NCBI RefSeq assembly: GCF_001458355.1 | Contig: NZ_CYSA01000026.1 | Location: 372,001 to 436,000, forward strand | DNA: 64,000 nt | Reading direction: 5' to 3' | From: Thalassovita gelatinovora | Lineage (GTDB): Bacteria; Pseudomonadota; Alphaproteobacteria; Rhodobacterales; Rhodobacteraceae | Shown here: one piece after another, positions 51,921-63,591 of the stretch | Layout of the letters: the number at the start of each line of letters is the position of its first letter | Numbering within the stretch: position 1 is the stretch's first letter | Made by a program: the position numbers and the translations under genes | Notes under the pieces: model-generated | The model's database searches: none | What the model was told of the DNA's origin: nothing | The model's input: only the letters and a program-made list of their open reading frames with translations

Positions 51921-53189
51921 TCATTCCTTCACATAGGGTTTGCCGTCAGCAGCGGGCGGGCGCGCCCGGCCAATCAACCCGGCAACGACGATCATCGTCG
52001 CGATATAAGGCGCCATCGACAGGAATTCCGAAGGGATCGGCGTGTTTAGCAGCGCAAGCTTTTGCTGAAGCGAGTCGGCAAAGCCGAAAACCAGCGCCGC
52101 CATCAGAGCGCCAACCGGGTGCCAGCGGCCAAAAATCATCGCCGCCAACCCGATATAGCCGCGCCCGCCGGTCATGTTTTCATCGAAGCGCCCGACCGAC
52201 CCCAGCGTGAACCAAGCCCCCCCGAACCCGGCGACCATGCCGCCAAGCGTGACATGGATGTAGCGGGTGCGATACACGTTGATCCCCAGCGTATCGGCCG
52301 CACGGGGGTGTTCGCCCACCGCTCTTGCACGCAATCCGCTGCGGGTGTGAAACAGGTAATAGGTCGCAACCGCCACAAGGATCAGTGCGCCATAGACAAA
52401 GATGTTCTGGTTGAACAGCATTGGCCCGATCACCGGCAAGTCACCCAGAAACGGGATTTTCACCGCCCGGAAAACCGGCGCGTTGTTCAGTTGGCGCATT
52501 TCGGAAAAGACCTGCGAACTGACATAACTGGTCACGCCCAGAACGAAAAGGTTGATCACCACACCGGCCACGATCTGATCCATCCGGTAGGTCACCACGA
52601 GCGCCGCAAGGATAAGCCCGAAAGCCCCGCCGACCAGCACGGCTGCGACCAACCCGACCCAGCCGCCGAGCAGCGACCCGATCAGCGCCCCGGTGAACGC
52701 CCCGGCAAGCAGCATACCCTCGATGGCAATATTGACCACGGCCACGCGTTCACACAGCACCCCGGCAAGCCCGCCAAGCGCGATCGGCATGGCGCGCACG
52801 ACCGTGGCCTGCAACATGCCGGTCAGCGAAAACGATTTGCCGGTGGTTGCCCAGACGAGAAAGGCAAACACCAGAATTGCCAATCCAATACCCAGTGACA
52901 TCGAAGTCCAGCGGGTTCCGCCGCGGATAAGTTCGCGGGCACCCAGAAAGGCAAGCAGTGCCGCGGCAACATAGGTGAACGGTGCGGACGGAACGACGAG
53001 ATTGGGCAGCGCAAACGGATCTGTCGGGCGCGACAAGCGGAATGTCGCGTCCCCCGAAAGCCCCCAGCCAAAGACAACCACGACAAAAATCGCCAGCAGG
53101 ATCAGAAGGCCGCCAATGATCCGCGATTGGCGCTGCTTTCCGGTTTCGATATGTTGAGTAGCAATAGACACCTCGGTCACGTTGGTCAT
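51921..53189 (-). CDS. nucleoside-type ABC permease (BMP-associated, second)
   Basis: 422 residues with about ten hydrophobic segments. INIAIEGMLLAGAFTGALIG and GVTSYVSSQVF are typical of the YufQ/NupQ branch of branched-chain permeases (BPD_transp_2). The ATG at 53189 has a GGAGG site and overlaps the previous permease stop by 4 bases (ATGA). It is the last gene of the SBP-ATPase-permease-permease operon. Confidence 0.9.
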   Translation of the reverse strand: MTNVTEVSIATQHIETGKQRQSRIIGGLLILLAIFVVVVFGWGLSGDATFRLSRPTDPFALPNLVVPSAPFTYVAAALLAFLGARELIRGGTRWTSMSLGIGLAILVFAFLVWATTGKSFSLTGMLQATVVRAMPIALGGLAGVLCERVAVVNIAIEGMLLAGAFTGALIGSLLGGWVGLVAAVLVGGAFGLILAALVVTYRMDQIVAGVVINLFVLGVTSYVSSQVFSEMRQLNNAPVFRAVKIPFLGDLPVIGPMLFNQNIFVYGALILVAVATYYLFHTRSGLRARAVGEHPRAADTLGINVYRTRYIHVTLGGMVAGFGGAWFTLGSVGRFDENMTGGRGYIGLAAMIFGRWHPVGALMAALVFGFADSLQQKLALLNTPIPSEFLSMAPYIATMIVVAGLIGRARPPAADGKPYVKE

Positions 53190-54340
53190 TGCGAACCTCC
53201 AGACGCATTGTCGGATTTCCTGAAACCCCATGGAAAAATCGCGCGTACCAGCAGCGGTGCTGCGATGAACACGATGATCAGGGCCTGAATGATGGCGATC
53301 AGGTCGATCGACACGCCCGCATCCACCTGCATCTGTCGCCCGCCCGCTTCCAATCCGCCGAACAGCAGGCCGGCAAACAGGATGCCGACCGGATGCGACC
53401 GCCCCAGCAGGGCAAGCGCGATGGCGTCAAACCCGATTCCGGCTGAAAATCCGGGGCTTGCCCGGTCCAGAACGCCCAGAACCTGTGCTGCACCGGCAAG
53501 CCCTGCCAGTGCTCCGGCGGTGCCCATCGCGGCGACAATCACAAGGCCCGACTTGATCCCGGCATAGCGGGCCGCATCCGGGTTTTCACCGCTGGCACGG
53601 AACGCGAAACCGATCTTTGATCGGAACAAAAGCCACCAGACCAACGCGACAGCGCCAAGCATCAGGAACAACCCGGCATGCACCCTAAGATTGGGATCGA
53701 TCCAGTCCAGCAAGCGCGGCAATTGGCCCGCGTCGGGCACCGATTTCGAAATCGGATCGGACCGGCCTTCTTTCTGGATGAACGGTTGTCGCAGCAGGTA
53801 ATTCAGCAACTGGAACGAAATCAGGTTCAGCATGATCGTCGAAATTACCTCATGGGCCCCGGTGGTTGCTTTCAAAATCCCAGCAATCGAGGCGTAAAGC
53901 CCGCCCACCACCGCCCCCGCAAGAAGCGAAAGCGGCATCAGCAGCGCGAAGGGCAGACCGTCAAAGGTGAATGAAAACACCACCGCCGCCGTGCCGCCCA
54001 GCAAAAGCTGACCCTCGGCCCCGATATTGAACAGCCCGGCCCGGAACCCAAGCCCAAGCCCAAGCCCGGCCAATACCAGAGGTATCGCAGCCGTCAACGT
54101 TTCCGAAACGGCGCTGAGAGACCCCACCGATCCCTTGGCCAAGGCCACGAAACTTTTGCCGATCGTCGGCAAATCGACACCTGTGGCAAACATGATCAAG
54201 GCCCCAAGGATCAGGGCCACGATCACCGCAAAAACCGGCACGACAACCAGATCTTCAAAATCCTGCCGTCCCCGCGTCGAGCGATTGAGCAGCGCACGAC
54301 CAGCGTCGTCCAATTCGCGTTTTCCGATGGATGTGGTCAT
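53186..54340 (-). CDS. nucleoside-type ABC permease (BMP-associated, first)
   Basis: 384 residues with about nine hydrophobic segments. FNIGAEGQLLLGGTAAVV and KATTGAHEVISTIMLNLI are typical of the YufP/NupP branch. It overlaps the ATPase gene by 4 bases. Together with the other permease it makes the heterodimeric inner-membrane channel of the purine-nucleoside transporter type. Confidence 0.9.
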   Translation of the reverse strand: MTTSIGKRELDDAGRALLNRSTRGRQDFEDLVVVPVFAVIVALILGALIMFATGVDLPTIGKSFVALAKGSVGSLSAVSETLTAAIPLVLAGLGLGLGFRAGLFNIGAEGQLLLGGTAAVVFSFTFDGLPFALLMPLSLLAGAVVGGLYASIAGILKATTGAHEVISTIMLNLISFQLLNYLLRQPFIQKEGRSDPISKSVPDAGQLPRLLDWIDPNLRVHAGLFLMLGAVALVWWLLFRSKIGFAFRASGENPDAARYAGIKSGLVIVAAMGTAGALAGLAGAAQVLGVLDRASPGFSAGIGFDAIALALLGRSHPVGILFAGLLFGGLEAGGRQMQVDAGVSIDLIAIIQALIIVFIAAPLLVRAIFPWGFRKSDNASGGSQ

Positions 54341-55860
54341 GCCGCCGCACCTTCCGTGGCTCCGGCCATGGCCAGACCGATCGCGTTGCGATCCGCCTTG
54401 CCGCCGGTATTGTCAAACTGGGCCACGATCCGGCCCTTGTACATCACCACAATGCGGTCAGACAGCGCCATGATTTCATCCAGCTCGGACGACACGATGA
54501 GAACCCCATCGCCTTCGTCGCGGCTGCCGATCAGGCGCTTGTGGATGTATTCGATTGATCCCACGTCCAATCCCCGCGTCGGCTGCGCCGCGATGACAAG
54601 CTTGGTTTCGCGCTCAAGTTCCCGCGCCACGACCATCTTTTGCTGATTGCCACCCGACAGGTTGCCCGCCTGTAGAAATACACTTGGCGTGCGGATGTCG
54701 AAATCGACGCAAAACGCCGCGGCGGTTTCGGACACATGGGGCCAATCGATCGCGGCGCCGCGGGCATATTCATCATCATAATAGGAATTCAGCACCATGT
54801 TTTCGGCGATGGTGAAATTCGCGATCATGCCGGATTTGTGGCGATCCTCGGGGATATGCGCCATACCACGGCGGTGGCGTTCGCGGACCGACATGCGGGT
54901 AATGTCGTCGCCATCAAATACAATGGCCCCCGAAGACGTGTGCGTCAGCCCGGTTATGGCTTCGACCAAAGCGGTTTGACCATTGCCTTGTACACCGGCG
55001 ATGCCGACAACCTCGCCGGAATTGACCGTCAGACTCAGATGATTGACCGCGATTTCATCGTTGTCGCGCATGACCACAAGATCTTTGATATCCAGCATCG
55101 GCTGACCCGGCGTGGCCGGGGTCTTGTCCACGGTGAAGCTGACGGGCCGCCCCACCATCATTTCGGCAAGCTGTTCTTCGGTCAATTGGCGGGGGTCGCC
55201 TTCGCCGGTAATCCGCCCGGCGCGCAGCACGCTGATGCGGTCCGAGATCTCAAGAATTTCGTGCAGCTTGTGGGTAATGAAGACGATCGCCTTGCCGGCG
55301 TCGCGCAGCGATTTCACGATTTCAAAGAAATCGTCAACTTCCTGCGGGGTCAGCACGGCGGTGGGTTCGTCAAGGATCAGCACATCGGCTGACCGAAACA
55401 GGACTTTCAGGATTTCAACCCGCTGCTGGATGCCGACGGGCAAATCTTCAATCAGCGCGTCAGGATTGACCTCAAGACCGTATTTATCATTGATTTCACG
55501 GACTTGCGCGCGTGCGGTTTCAAGGTCGAGGCGGTCGAACCGCCCGGTGGGTTCGACGCCCAGCACAACATTTTCGGCGACAGTGAACACCGGAACCAAC
55601 ATGAAATGCTGGTGGACCATGCCGATCCCGGCGGCAATTGATGCGCCCGGCCCATCGAACTTCACCGGTTTGCCGTCGATCAGGATTTCACCTTCGTCCT
55701 GATGGTACAGGCCGCAAAGCACGTTCATCAGCGTCGACTTGCCCGCGCCGTTTTCGCCCAGCAGGCCCAGAACTTCACCGCCCTTTATTTCCAGATTCAC
55801 ACCGGCATTGGCCACCACAGGGCCGAAACGCTTGGTTATTCCTCTTAACTCGACGTCCAT
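54337..55860 (-). CDS. nucleoside-type ABC ATP-binding protein with two ABC domains
   Basis: 507 residues, two fused ATPase domains. The first has Walker A GENGAGKST, VGIQQRVEILK as signature region and LILDEPTAVLTPQE. The second has the degenerate Walker A GVQGNGQTAL and signature LSGGNQQK, with AAQPTRGLDVG in place of the usual Walker B. Such asymmetry is normal in the YufO/sugar subfamily. It is cytoplasmic and drives the two permeases encoded downstream. Confidence 0.93.
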   Translation of the reverse strand: MDVELRGITKRFGPVVANAGVNLEIKGGEVLGLLGENGAGKSTLMNVLCGLYHQDEGEILIDGKPVKFDGPGASIAAGIGMVHQHFMLVPVFTVAENVVLGVEPTGRFDRLDLETARAQVREINDKYGLEVNPDALIEDLPVGIQQRVEILKVLFRSADVLILDEPTAVLTPQEVDDFFEIVKSLRDAGKAIVFITHKLHEILEISDRISVLRAGRITGEGDPRQLTEEQLAEMMVGRPVSFTVDKTPATPGQPMLDIKDLVVMRDNDEIAVNHLSLTVNSGEVVGIAGVQGNGQTALVEAITGLTHTSSGAIVFDGDDITRMSVRERHRRGMAHIPEDRHKSGMIANFTIAENMVLNSYYDDEYARGAAIDWPHVSETAAAFCVDFDIRTPSVFLQAGNLSGGNQQKMVVARELERETKLVIAAQPTRGLDVGSIEYIHKRLIGSRDEGDGVLIVSSELDEIMALSDRIVVMYKGRIVAQFDNTGGKADRNAIGLAMAGATEGAAA

Positions 55861-55930
55861 TTAGGTCGCTCCCTGTCCGAAAGGGGCCGGCGCGCCGATG
55901 TCAAAACGGGCGCGCCGGATTGTCTTGGCC

Positions 55931-56959
55931 TTAGCCTCCGACTTTGATGGAACCGTCGATGATGCCTTGCTTGATTGCCTCGACTTCGGCTTTCAGGTCG
56001 GCGGGGATCATGTCTTCCATGTCATGATACGGGGCAAGACCGACACCTTCGTTTTCCAGTGTGCCGACGATCAAGCCGCCCTCGAATTCACCTTTCATGG
56101 TCGTTTCCGTCACTTGGTAGACGGTCGAATCCATGCGCTTCATGATCGAAGTGAGGTAGACATGCTTCTTCGCCGGATCGGTCAGGTAAAGGTCTGCATC
56201 CACGCCGACGATTTTGAGCGCCTCTGTGCCCAGCTCATCCGCCAGTGCCGCAGATCCAAGGCCAACAGGTCCTGCCACCGGCAGCACAATATCTGCACCT
56301 TCATCATACAGGTTTTGCGCAAAAGCGCGCCCGTCATCCAGCGAATCGAAGTTGTTGGTGAACAGCCCTTCGCGGCTTTCCGCATTCCAGCCGAGCACCT
56401 GCACCGTGGTGCCTTTCTGCTCGTTGTAATAGTCAACCCCGGCAGAAAAACCGTCCATGAAGATGGTCACCGGCGGGATGTTGATGCCGCCGAAGGTGCC
56501 GACGATTCCGGTCTTGCTCATCCCGGCCGACAGGTAACCGGCAAGGAACGCGGCCTGGTCGGTTGCGTAAACCTGGCCCAGCACGTTCGGGATGGTCGGA
56601 TCATAGGCAAAGTCGACGATGGAAAATTTCTGATCGGGATTCGCCTTGGCCGCGTTCGCGGTCGCGTCACCCAGCAGGAACCCAATGGTAAAGATGACAT
56701 CGCACTGACCACCCAGCAGCGAATTGACGTTCGCTTCGTAATCGGATTCGGCTTGCGATTCGAGGTAACGGCCCTCGACCCCCAGCTTTTCCTGTGCGTC
56801 CAGCACGCCCTTCCATGCTGTTTGGTTGAAACTGTTGTCGTCGATCCCGCCGGTGTCAGTGACTTGGCAAGCTGTAAAGGCCGAAGCTGCGGTCACAGTC
56901 GTGAGCATCAACGCCGAGGCGGCGATGCCGCGCAGGAAATGTCGTGTGAAAGAGGTCAT
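55931..56959 (-). CDS. BMP-family periplasmic binding protein (PnrA/Med type)
   Basis: 342 residues with a signal peptide (cleavage near residue 27, ASA-FTA). CQVTDTGGIDDNSFNQTAWKG is the hallmark start of PnrA/TmpC/Med nucleoside-binding proteins, and LPVAGPVGLGSAALADELG follows in the second lobe. It is not obviously a lipoprotein, unlike the Gram-positive members. The first gene of the operon, with a GGGAGAG ribosome site. Confidence 0.92.
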   Translation of the reverse strand: MTSFTRHFLRGIAASALMLTTVTAASAFTACQVTDTGGIDDNSFNQTAWKGVLDAQEKLGVEGRYLESQAESDYEANVNSLLGGQCDVIFTIGFLLGDATANAAKANPDQKFSIVDFAYDPTIPNVLGQVYATDQAAFLAGYLSAGMSKTGIVGTFGGINIPPVTIFMDGFSAGVDYYNEQKGTTVQVLGWNAESREGLFTNNFDSLDDGRAFAQNLYDEGADIVLPVAGPVGLGSAALADELGTEALKIVGVDADLYLTDPAKKHVYLTSIMKRMDSTVYQVTETTMKGEFEGGLIVGTLENEGVGLAPYHDMEDMIPADLKAEVEAIKQGIIDGSIKVGG

Positions 56960-57520
56960 TTTTTCTCTCCCTGTTGGAAACGGGCAGAACCTGTGTTCTG
57001 CAATTTCATGTGTCGGGATTTCTCCCTTTGAATTAGTATCATGGCCGCAATTTATTGTTCTTTGACCAAACAGTAAGTTAACTTAACGCGGTTGTTTTGT
57101 TGTGAGTCAATAGCCCTCTCGCGTGCAGACGCCGCCTTTGACAAAACCGAAACCGGCATCAAATCAACAATATCTGCGGGTTCGAAAAAGAAAACCCGCT
57201 GCAACAAATCTGGCTGCCCTGACGGAACCTTGGATCATCTATGTGCACCACCAATGTCTGGCGGTTTCGGTCTGTTCCACTCTCCGAGAGTTTTGGGCCC
57301 GTTGGCTGCGATGTTTGACTGACGGACGCAATCGTGCTGCGCCGGGGGGCTGCGCCAATTCCGGCATCCTGATCGTGGCGTTTTGATATCTATTTGGTTT
57401 GGCGAAAAGCGTCCTGCGCATCTTGAAGGTCATGTGGCGAAAAGCAACATTGGAACGCGACGGAACGCGTATATACGAACGAACAGGCTAGGGAATGACA
57501 GAAACCGGGAAACCACCCAG
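56960..57520. other. 560-bp intergenic control region
   Basis: Lies between the divergent BMP operon and the dehydrogenase gene. It contains the perfect palindrome TAAGTTAACTTA at 57074-57085 and a GCGGGTT/AACCCGC hairpin near 57176-57199. Short open frames here have no family-like sequence or ribosome sites. Nothing else was recognised. Confidence 0.45.
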
Positions 57521-58864
57521 ATGTCTGCCCCGGTCCGGCCATGGAAAGATGAGGCAATGGAAACCGACAAAACCGCCCCCGAAGGTACCGAAAAACCGCG
57601 CCGGGTCATGCTGGCAAATGCCCGCGAAAATCTGCGCAACGCCTGTGATCAGCTCAACATCCATCCCGATGTTTTCGAAGAACTGAAATGGCCGCGCGAA
57701 ACATTGGCCATCAGCCTGCTGATCCGGATGGATGACGGCAGCCGCCGCGCGTTCAAGGCCTGGCGGTGCCGATATAACGACCGGCGCGGCCCGACCAAGG
57801 GCGGCGTGCGTTTTCACCCCAATGTGTCACTCGATGAAATCGAAACCCTTTCATTCTGGATGACCTTCAAATGCGCAGTGGCCAACCTGCCATTCGGCGG
57901 CGGCAAGGGGGGCGTCTGCGTTGACACCAAACAGCTTTCGGCGAACGAACTCGAACGCCTCAGCCGCGCCTATATCGAAGCCTTCGCCCCGTTCATCGGT
58001 CCTGACCGCGATATTCTGGCACCAGACATGTACACCAACGGGATCGTCATCGCCTGGATGTCGGACGAATACAGTTCGATCACCGGGCAGGCCTCCCCTA
58101 CGGCCATCACCGGCAAACCGCTGGCTTTCGGCGGAACCGTCGGCCGCATCGATGCCACCGCGCGCGGTGGCTATATCGCGCTACGCCATCTGGAAGGCTC
58201 GCTCGGCCTTGAACCGGACAAATCCAGCGTCGTCATTCAAGGCTTCGGCAATGTCGGTTATCATTGCGCCAAGCTGTTGCATGCCGACGGTTACAAAATC
58301 GTCGGTATCAGCGATTCCAGCAGCGGAATTTACGACGCCAGCGGTCTCGATCCGTTGGCGGTGATGCAGCACAAGCACGAAACTGGCAGCGTCAAAGGTG
58401 CCAAAGGCCACGGCAAGACAAAGAACATTTCCAATGCCGATCTGTTGGAACTTGAGTGCGATGTTCTGGTGCCAGCCGCGCTTGAACGGCAGATCACCGC
58501 AGAAAACTGTGATCGGATCAAGGCCCGCATCATTCTGGAAATGGCCAATGGGCCGCTGTCGCCAGAAGCCGACAAGGCCTTGACCGAAGCCGGTCATATC
58601 ATCATCCCTGACATTCTTGCCAATGCCGGGGGCGTCACGGTTTCGCATCTGGAATGGGTGCAGAACCGGTCCGGGTTCTACTGGGATGAATCGCGGGTCC
58701 GCGATCACCTCAAGACCACGATGGAAACCGAAACCCAAGCGGTTTGGGCGCTGCATAATGAAATGAACCTGTCGATGCGCGAAGCCGCTTATGTTCACGG
58801 CCTGCGCCGCATCGCCGAATCCGTAGAAGCCCGCGGCACTCAGGCCTATTTCGAAGACACCTGA
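57521..58864 (+). CDS. Glu/Leu/Phe/Val dehydrogenase
   Basis: About 447 residues. The glutamate-dehydrogenase fold is clear: GPTKGGVRFHPNVSLDE, the catalytic lysine in LPFGGGKGGV, and the Rossmann motif VIQGFGNVGYHCAKLL near residue 230. NAD(P)-dependent oxidative deamination of glutamate or a related amino acid is expected. The start is uncertain: ATG 57521 (MSAPVRPWKDE) and ATG 57557 (METDKTAPEG) are both possible; the frame is open to 57383. Confidence 0.9.
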   Translation: MSAPVRPWKDEAMETDKTAPEGTEKPRRVMLANARENLRNACDQLNIHPDVFEELKWPRETLAISLLIRMDDGSRRAFKAWRCRYNDRRGPTKGGVRFHPNVSLDEIETLSFWMTFKCAVANLPFGGGKGGVCVDTKQLSANELERLSRAYIEAFAPFIGPDRDILAPDMYTNGIVIAWMSDEYSSITGQASPTAITGKPLAFGGTVGRIDATARGGYIALRHLEGSLGLEPDKSSVVIQGFGNVGYHCAKLLHADGYKIVGISDSSSGIYDASGLDPLAVMQHKHETGSVKGAKGHGKTKNISNADLLELECDVLVPAALERQITAENCDRIKARIILEMANGPLSPEADKALTEAGHIIIPDILANAGGVTVSHLEWVQNRSGFYWDESRVRDHLKTTMETETQAVWALHNEMNLSMREAAYVHGLRRIAESVEARGTQAYFEDT

Positions 58865-58944
58865 CCGCGCGGTTCAGCCGTTATGGGATACGGCCAGCGA
58901 TTGGCTGGAGGCGCAGACCATCGCGCCCCCAGCCAATCCCGATA

Positions 58945-60188
<1,244 letters not shown>

Positions 60189-60376
60189 ATCCTGTTCTCC
60201 TGTTTGCGCGTGGTCGGGTGCTTCCATGGGGCGGGTCTAACAGCCTGTTGGCCCGGCTTCCACGGCCCATTATAGCATGACGTCGAAAAGGATCGTGAAT
60301 GCCGGACCCGCAAAGACATACAGGGCCCGCCAGTCGAACACCGCGCGGCAGGTGGCAAATCGATCAGCCAAACCGC

Positions 60377-60408
60377 TTCCCCTGCGGGCCCCAAGGCCCG
60401 CAGGGGAA
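60377..60408 (-). terminator. 14-bp perfect stem-loop between ligA and RND pump genes
   Basis: TTCCCCTGCGGGCC (60377-60390) is perfectly inverted at 60395-60408 around a CCAA loop. It is downstream of the leftward pump gene and upstream of ligA, so it most likely ends the pump transcript. Confidence 0.65.
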
Positions 60409-60441
60409 ATTGGGTCGAACATGTCAACCGGTACGGATTGC

Positions 60442-63400
60442 CTAAGCGTCCGCTATGCGCCCGGTCTCGGCAATGCCATCCTGTGGCGCCGTTTCCTCTG
60501 TCTGGTTTTCGCGGCGGACCAACCCGAGGTCATAAAGGATCGCAAGAACCGCAGGTGTCACGAACAGCGCCAACAGCGTGGCCCCGGTCAAACCGAATGC
60601 CAGACTTGCCACGATGGGGCGCAGGAACTGGGCTTGGGTGCTTTGTTCCAGCAGCAACGGCCCAAGCCCCACAACCGTGGTCAGCGAGGTCAGGAAGATC
60701 GACCGGAACCGGTCGCGAACGGCTTCCTGTCCGGCGGCCAGCATGTCTTCACCTTGGGCAAAACGATCCTTCATGAACGCGGCCAGCAGGATTGAATCGT
60801 TCACCACGACACCGGCCAGCGTCGCCAGCCCGACAAGGCTGGGCAAGGAAATCTGAAGCCCCAGCGCCATATGCCCCCACATCACCCCGATCAAGCTGAG
60901 CGGGATCGCCGCGATCACCACCACCGGCTGAATGAAGCTGCGGAACTGGAACGACAGGATCAGGTAAACCCCGATCAACCCGATGATCATATTGCGGGCC
61001 AGCGATGACCCGGTGGTCGCGGTATCCTCGGCTTCACCCAGAATGCTGACGGACACGCCGGGGCGCTTTTCGGCCAGTCCGGGCAGGTAATCGGCCTGCA
61101 ACGCTTCCATCAATTCGCGCGAATTGGCCACGGCGGCATTGATCGCGCCCTGAACCGCGACGGTCCGCTGACCGTCTACGCGGTTGATCACGGCAAATCC
61201 GCGCCCCTGTTTGACGTCGGCAACCGCCGTCAACGGAACCAATGCACCACCGGCGCCGGGAATGCGCAGATCAAGGATGTCATCCATGCTCATCCGGTTC
61301 TCGGCCGCAAGCCGGGCCACCACATCCAGCGGTCCAAGCCCGTCGCGCACCTCCAGTGGGGTATCGCCGCGGAACCCTGCGCGCAACTGTGTCGCCACAT
61401 CCTGCGCCGACACCCCAAGCGCCGACGCCGCCACCGGACGCATCGTGATGATGTATTCGGATTTACCCGGCTGCAAATCGAAGGTCACGTCGCGCACGCC
61501 TTCGAAGTCGCGGAAAAATTTGCGCATTTCTTTTGCCGTGTCGCGCAACTGGTCCAGATCATCGCCCTGCAAACGGATATCGATCGGTTTGCCGCCAGCT
61601 CCGCGTTCCTTGTCCGTGATGCGAAACGCCGCCATGTCGGGCATCGGGCCGACCAGTTTCTTCCATTGATCGACGATCTGTCCGACATCCGTGCTGCGGG
61701 TGCCCGCAGGCAGCAGCTTGGCGCTGACCGTGGCCATATGGGCCCCGGTTTCCGGGGTGTCGGCATTGGCGCTGTACGTGACGGTATAGCTTTGGATCAG
61801 CGGCTGTCCCTCGGGCTGATCGGGGGTCAGTTGCGCATTCATCTTGTCCAAGGCCGCGACGACTTTGGCAACGCGCTGCTCGGTCCGGTCCAGCGGCGAT
61901 CCCTGCACCAGCAAAAGCCGCGCTTCGACCGTGTCGCTTTCAAGCGTAGGGAAGCTTTGATACTTGATGAAACCGCCGGTGTAAGGCGCCAGCGACAGCA
62001 GGATCAAAAACCCCGCCAGCCCCAGAGTGGCATAGCGATAGCGCAGGCTGAACCCCGACAGCGGCACCACCACGCGGTCGCGCAGCCCGTCAAAGATGCC
62101 ATTGACTGCGCGCGACACCCGGTTAGGACGCAGATCGCCTTTAAGGGAATGGCGCATGTGATGGGGCAGGATCAGGAACGCTTCGAACAGGCTGACGATT
62201 AAGGTGATCACCAGAACGATGGGAATGTATTTAAGCACCTCCCCGATCCGCCCATCCATGAAACTAAGCGGCCCCACGATCATCACCGTGGTCAGAAACG
62301 ACGCCACCACACCGGGGGCCACTTGCCGGGCACCGTTCACTGCCGCGTCGATCGCGCGTTCCCCCGCCTGACGGCGGCGCACGATGTTTTCGGAAATCAC
62401 GATGGAATCGTCCATCAACAACCCGATCGCCACCAACAGCGCGACCATCGTCATCATGTTGATGGTGTAGCCCAGAAGTTGCATCGCGAAAATTGTCCCG
62501 AGGAACGACACCGGCAGCCCCATCGCCACCCAGAAGGAAAAGCGAAAGCCAAAAAACAACCACATCACGACCAGCACCAGCACCAGACCCTGAATGCCGT
62601 TCACTCCGATGATCCGCAGACGGTCGCGGGTGTTCAGCGTGGAATCCTGTGAAATCGCCAGCGCGATATTGCCCGGCGCGGTGGCCTGGGCCTCGGTCAT
62701 GACCTTGTCCAGCGCTGCCTTGACCCGCAGCGAATCCTGCGTCGCGGTTTTGTTCACCTGCACGATCGCCGCGCGGTCGCCATTGTAATACGCGGCCTGG
62801 GCGAGATCGGAAAATTCTTCGCGGATCGTTGCCACTTCGCCCAGCCGAATCTCGGCACCGGTGGTTGATCCGGTCAGCAGGATGGCATCGAATTCACCGA
62901 CGCTGCGCTTTTCACCCAGAAAACGGATCGATGCTTCGCCCTGGCGCCCCACAAGCGTGCCCGCAGGCACGTCAAGACTGTCGCGGGTCAGGATCGGAAC
63001 AATATCGGCGATGCTCAGCCCGTGGCGTTGCAGCAGGGCGGCATCAAATTCGATGGCGATTTCGCGGTCCGAAAACCCATCGATGCTGACCTGTGAAATC
63101 TGCGGGTCGGCCTTCAATCGTTCCGCCAGCATATCGGCATAGGATAGCAGCGCCTTCGGGTCTTCCGGTCCGGTGACGGCAATCGATGCGACCGATGCCA
63201 CCCGTTCCACGATCCGGGTTACCGGATCATCGGCGCGGTCGGGAAATTGGCCGATCCCGTCCACTGCGGCTTTCAGGTCGTTGTGAAACCGGGTCATGTC
63301 CGCCCCTTCGACGATCATGGCGACAATCACGGCCATGTTGTCGCGCGACAGGCAGGACAGTTCATCAAGGTTGTCGACGGCGCGCAACGGATCTTCAGCC

Positions 63401-63591
63401 ACCTGACAGATGCCGGATTCCACCTCGGCGGGCGACGCACCGGGATAGGCAATGCGGATTTCCACTTCGGACGGCGGCGTCACCGGGAAGGTGTCGCGTT
63501 GCAACGTCGGCAGCGCCGCGATGCCCAACACCAGCAGCGCCAGCATCAGGATATTGGCAGCAGTAGGATGAACGGCAAACAGACGGATCAT
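60442..63591 (-). CDS. RND-family efflux pump, second system
   Basis: 1049 residues with twelve predicted helices and two large periplasmic loops. The proton-relay region GLLMDDSIVISENIVRR has one D-D pair as expected, and GLATLAGVVVNDSILLAAF repeats in the second half. It is distant from the AcrB-type pump at 32.5 kb and resembles the heterogeneous RND group common in marine alphaproteobacteria. It overlaps the adaptor gene by 4 bases. No channel gene is adjacent. Confidence 0.93.
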   Translation of the reverse strand: MIRLFAVHPTAANILMLALLVLGIAALPTLQRDTFPVTPPSEVEIRIAYPGASPAEVESGICQVAEDPLRAVDNLDELSCLSRDNMAVIVAMIVEGADMTRFHNDLKAAVDGIGQFPDRADDPVTRIVERVASVASIAVTGPEDPKALLSYADMLAERLKADPQISQVSIDGFSDREIAIEFDAALLQRHGLSIADIVPILTRDSLDVPAGTLVGRQGEASIRFLGEKRSVGEFDAILLTGSTTGAEIRLGEVATIREEFSDLAQAAYYNGDRAAIVQVNKTATQDSLRVKAALDKVMTEAQATAPGNIALAISQDSTLNTRDRLRIIGVNGIQGLVLVLVVMWLFFGFRFSFWVAMGLPVSFLGTIFAMQLLGYTINMMTMVALLVAIGLLMDDSIVISENIVRRRQAGERAIDAAVNGARQVAPGVVASFLTTVMIVGPLSFMDGRIGEVLKYIPIVLVITLIVSLFEAFLILPHHMRHSLKGDLRPNRVSRAVNGIFDGLRDRVVVPLSGFSLRYRYATLGLAGFLILLSLAPYTGGFIKYQSFPTLESDTVEARLLLVQGSPLDRTEQRVAKVVAALDKMNAQLTPDQPEGQPLIQSYTVTYSANADTPETGAHMATVSAKLLPAGTRSTDVGQIVDQWKKLVGPMPDMAAFRITDKERGAGGKPIDIRLQGDDLDQLRDTAKEMRKFFRDFEGVRDVTFDLQPGKSEYIITMRPVAASALGVSAQDVATQLRAGFRGDTPLEVRDGLGPLDVVARLAAENRMSMDDILDLRIPGAGGALVPLTAVADVKQGRGFAVINRVDGQRTVAVQGAINAAVANSRELMEALQADYLPGLAEKRPGVSVSILGEAEDTATTGSSLARNMIIGLIGVYLILSFQFRSFIQPVVVIAAIPLSLIGVMWGHMALGLQISLPSLVGLATLAGVVVNDSILLAAFMKDRFAQGEDMLAAGQEAVRDRFRSIFLTSLTTVVGLGPLLLEQSTQAQFLRPIVASLAFGLTGATLLALFVTPAVLAILYDLGLVRRENQTEETAPQDGIAETGRIADA

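Noticed and set aside
57092-57433. Short open frames of 60-90 codons in the gap before the dehydrogenase
   Set aside because: They overlap each other on both strands, lack ribosome sites and show no family-like sequence.
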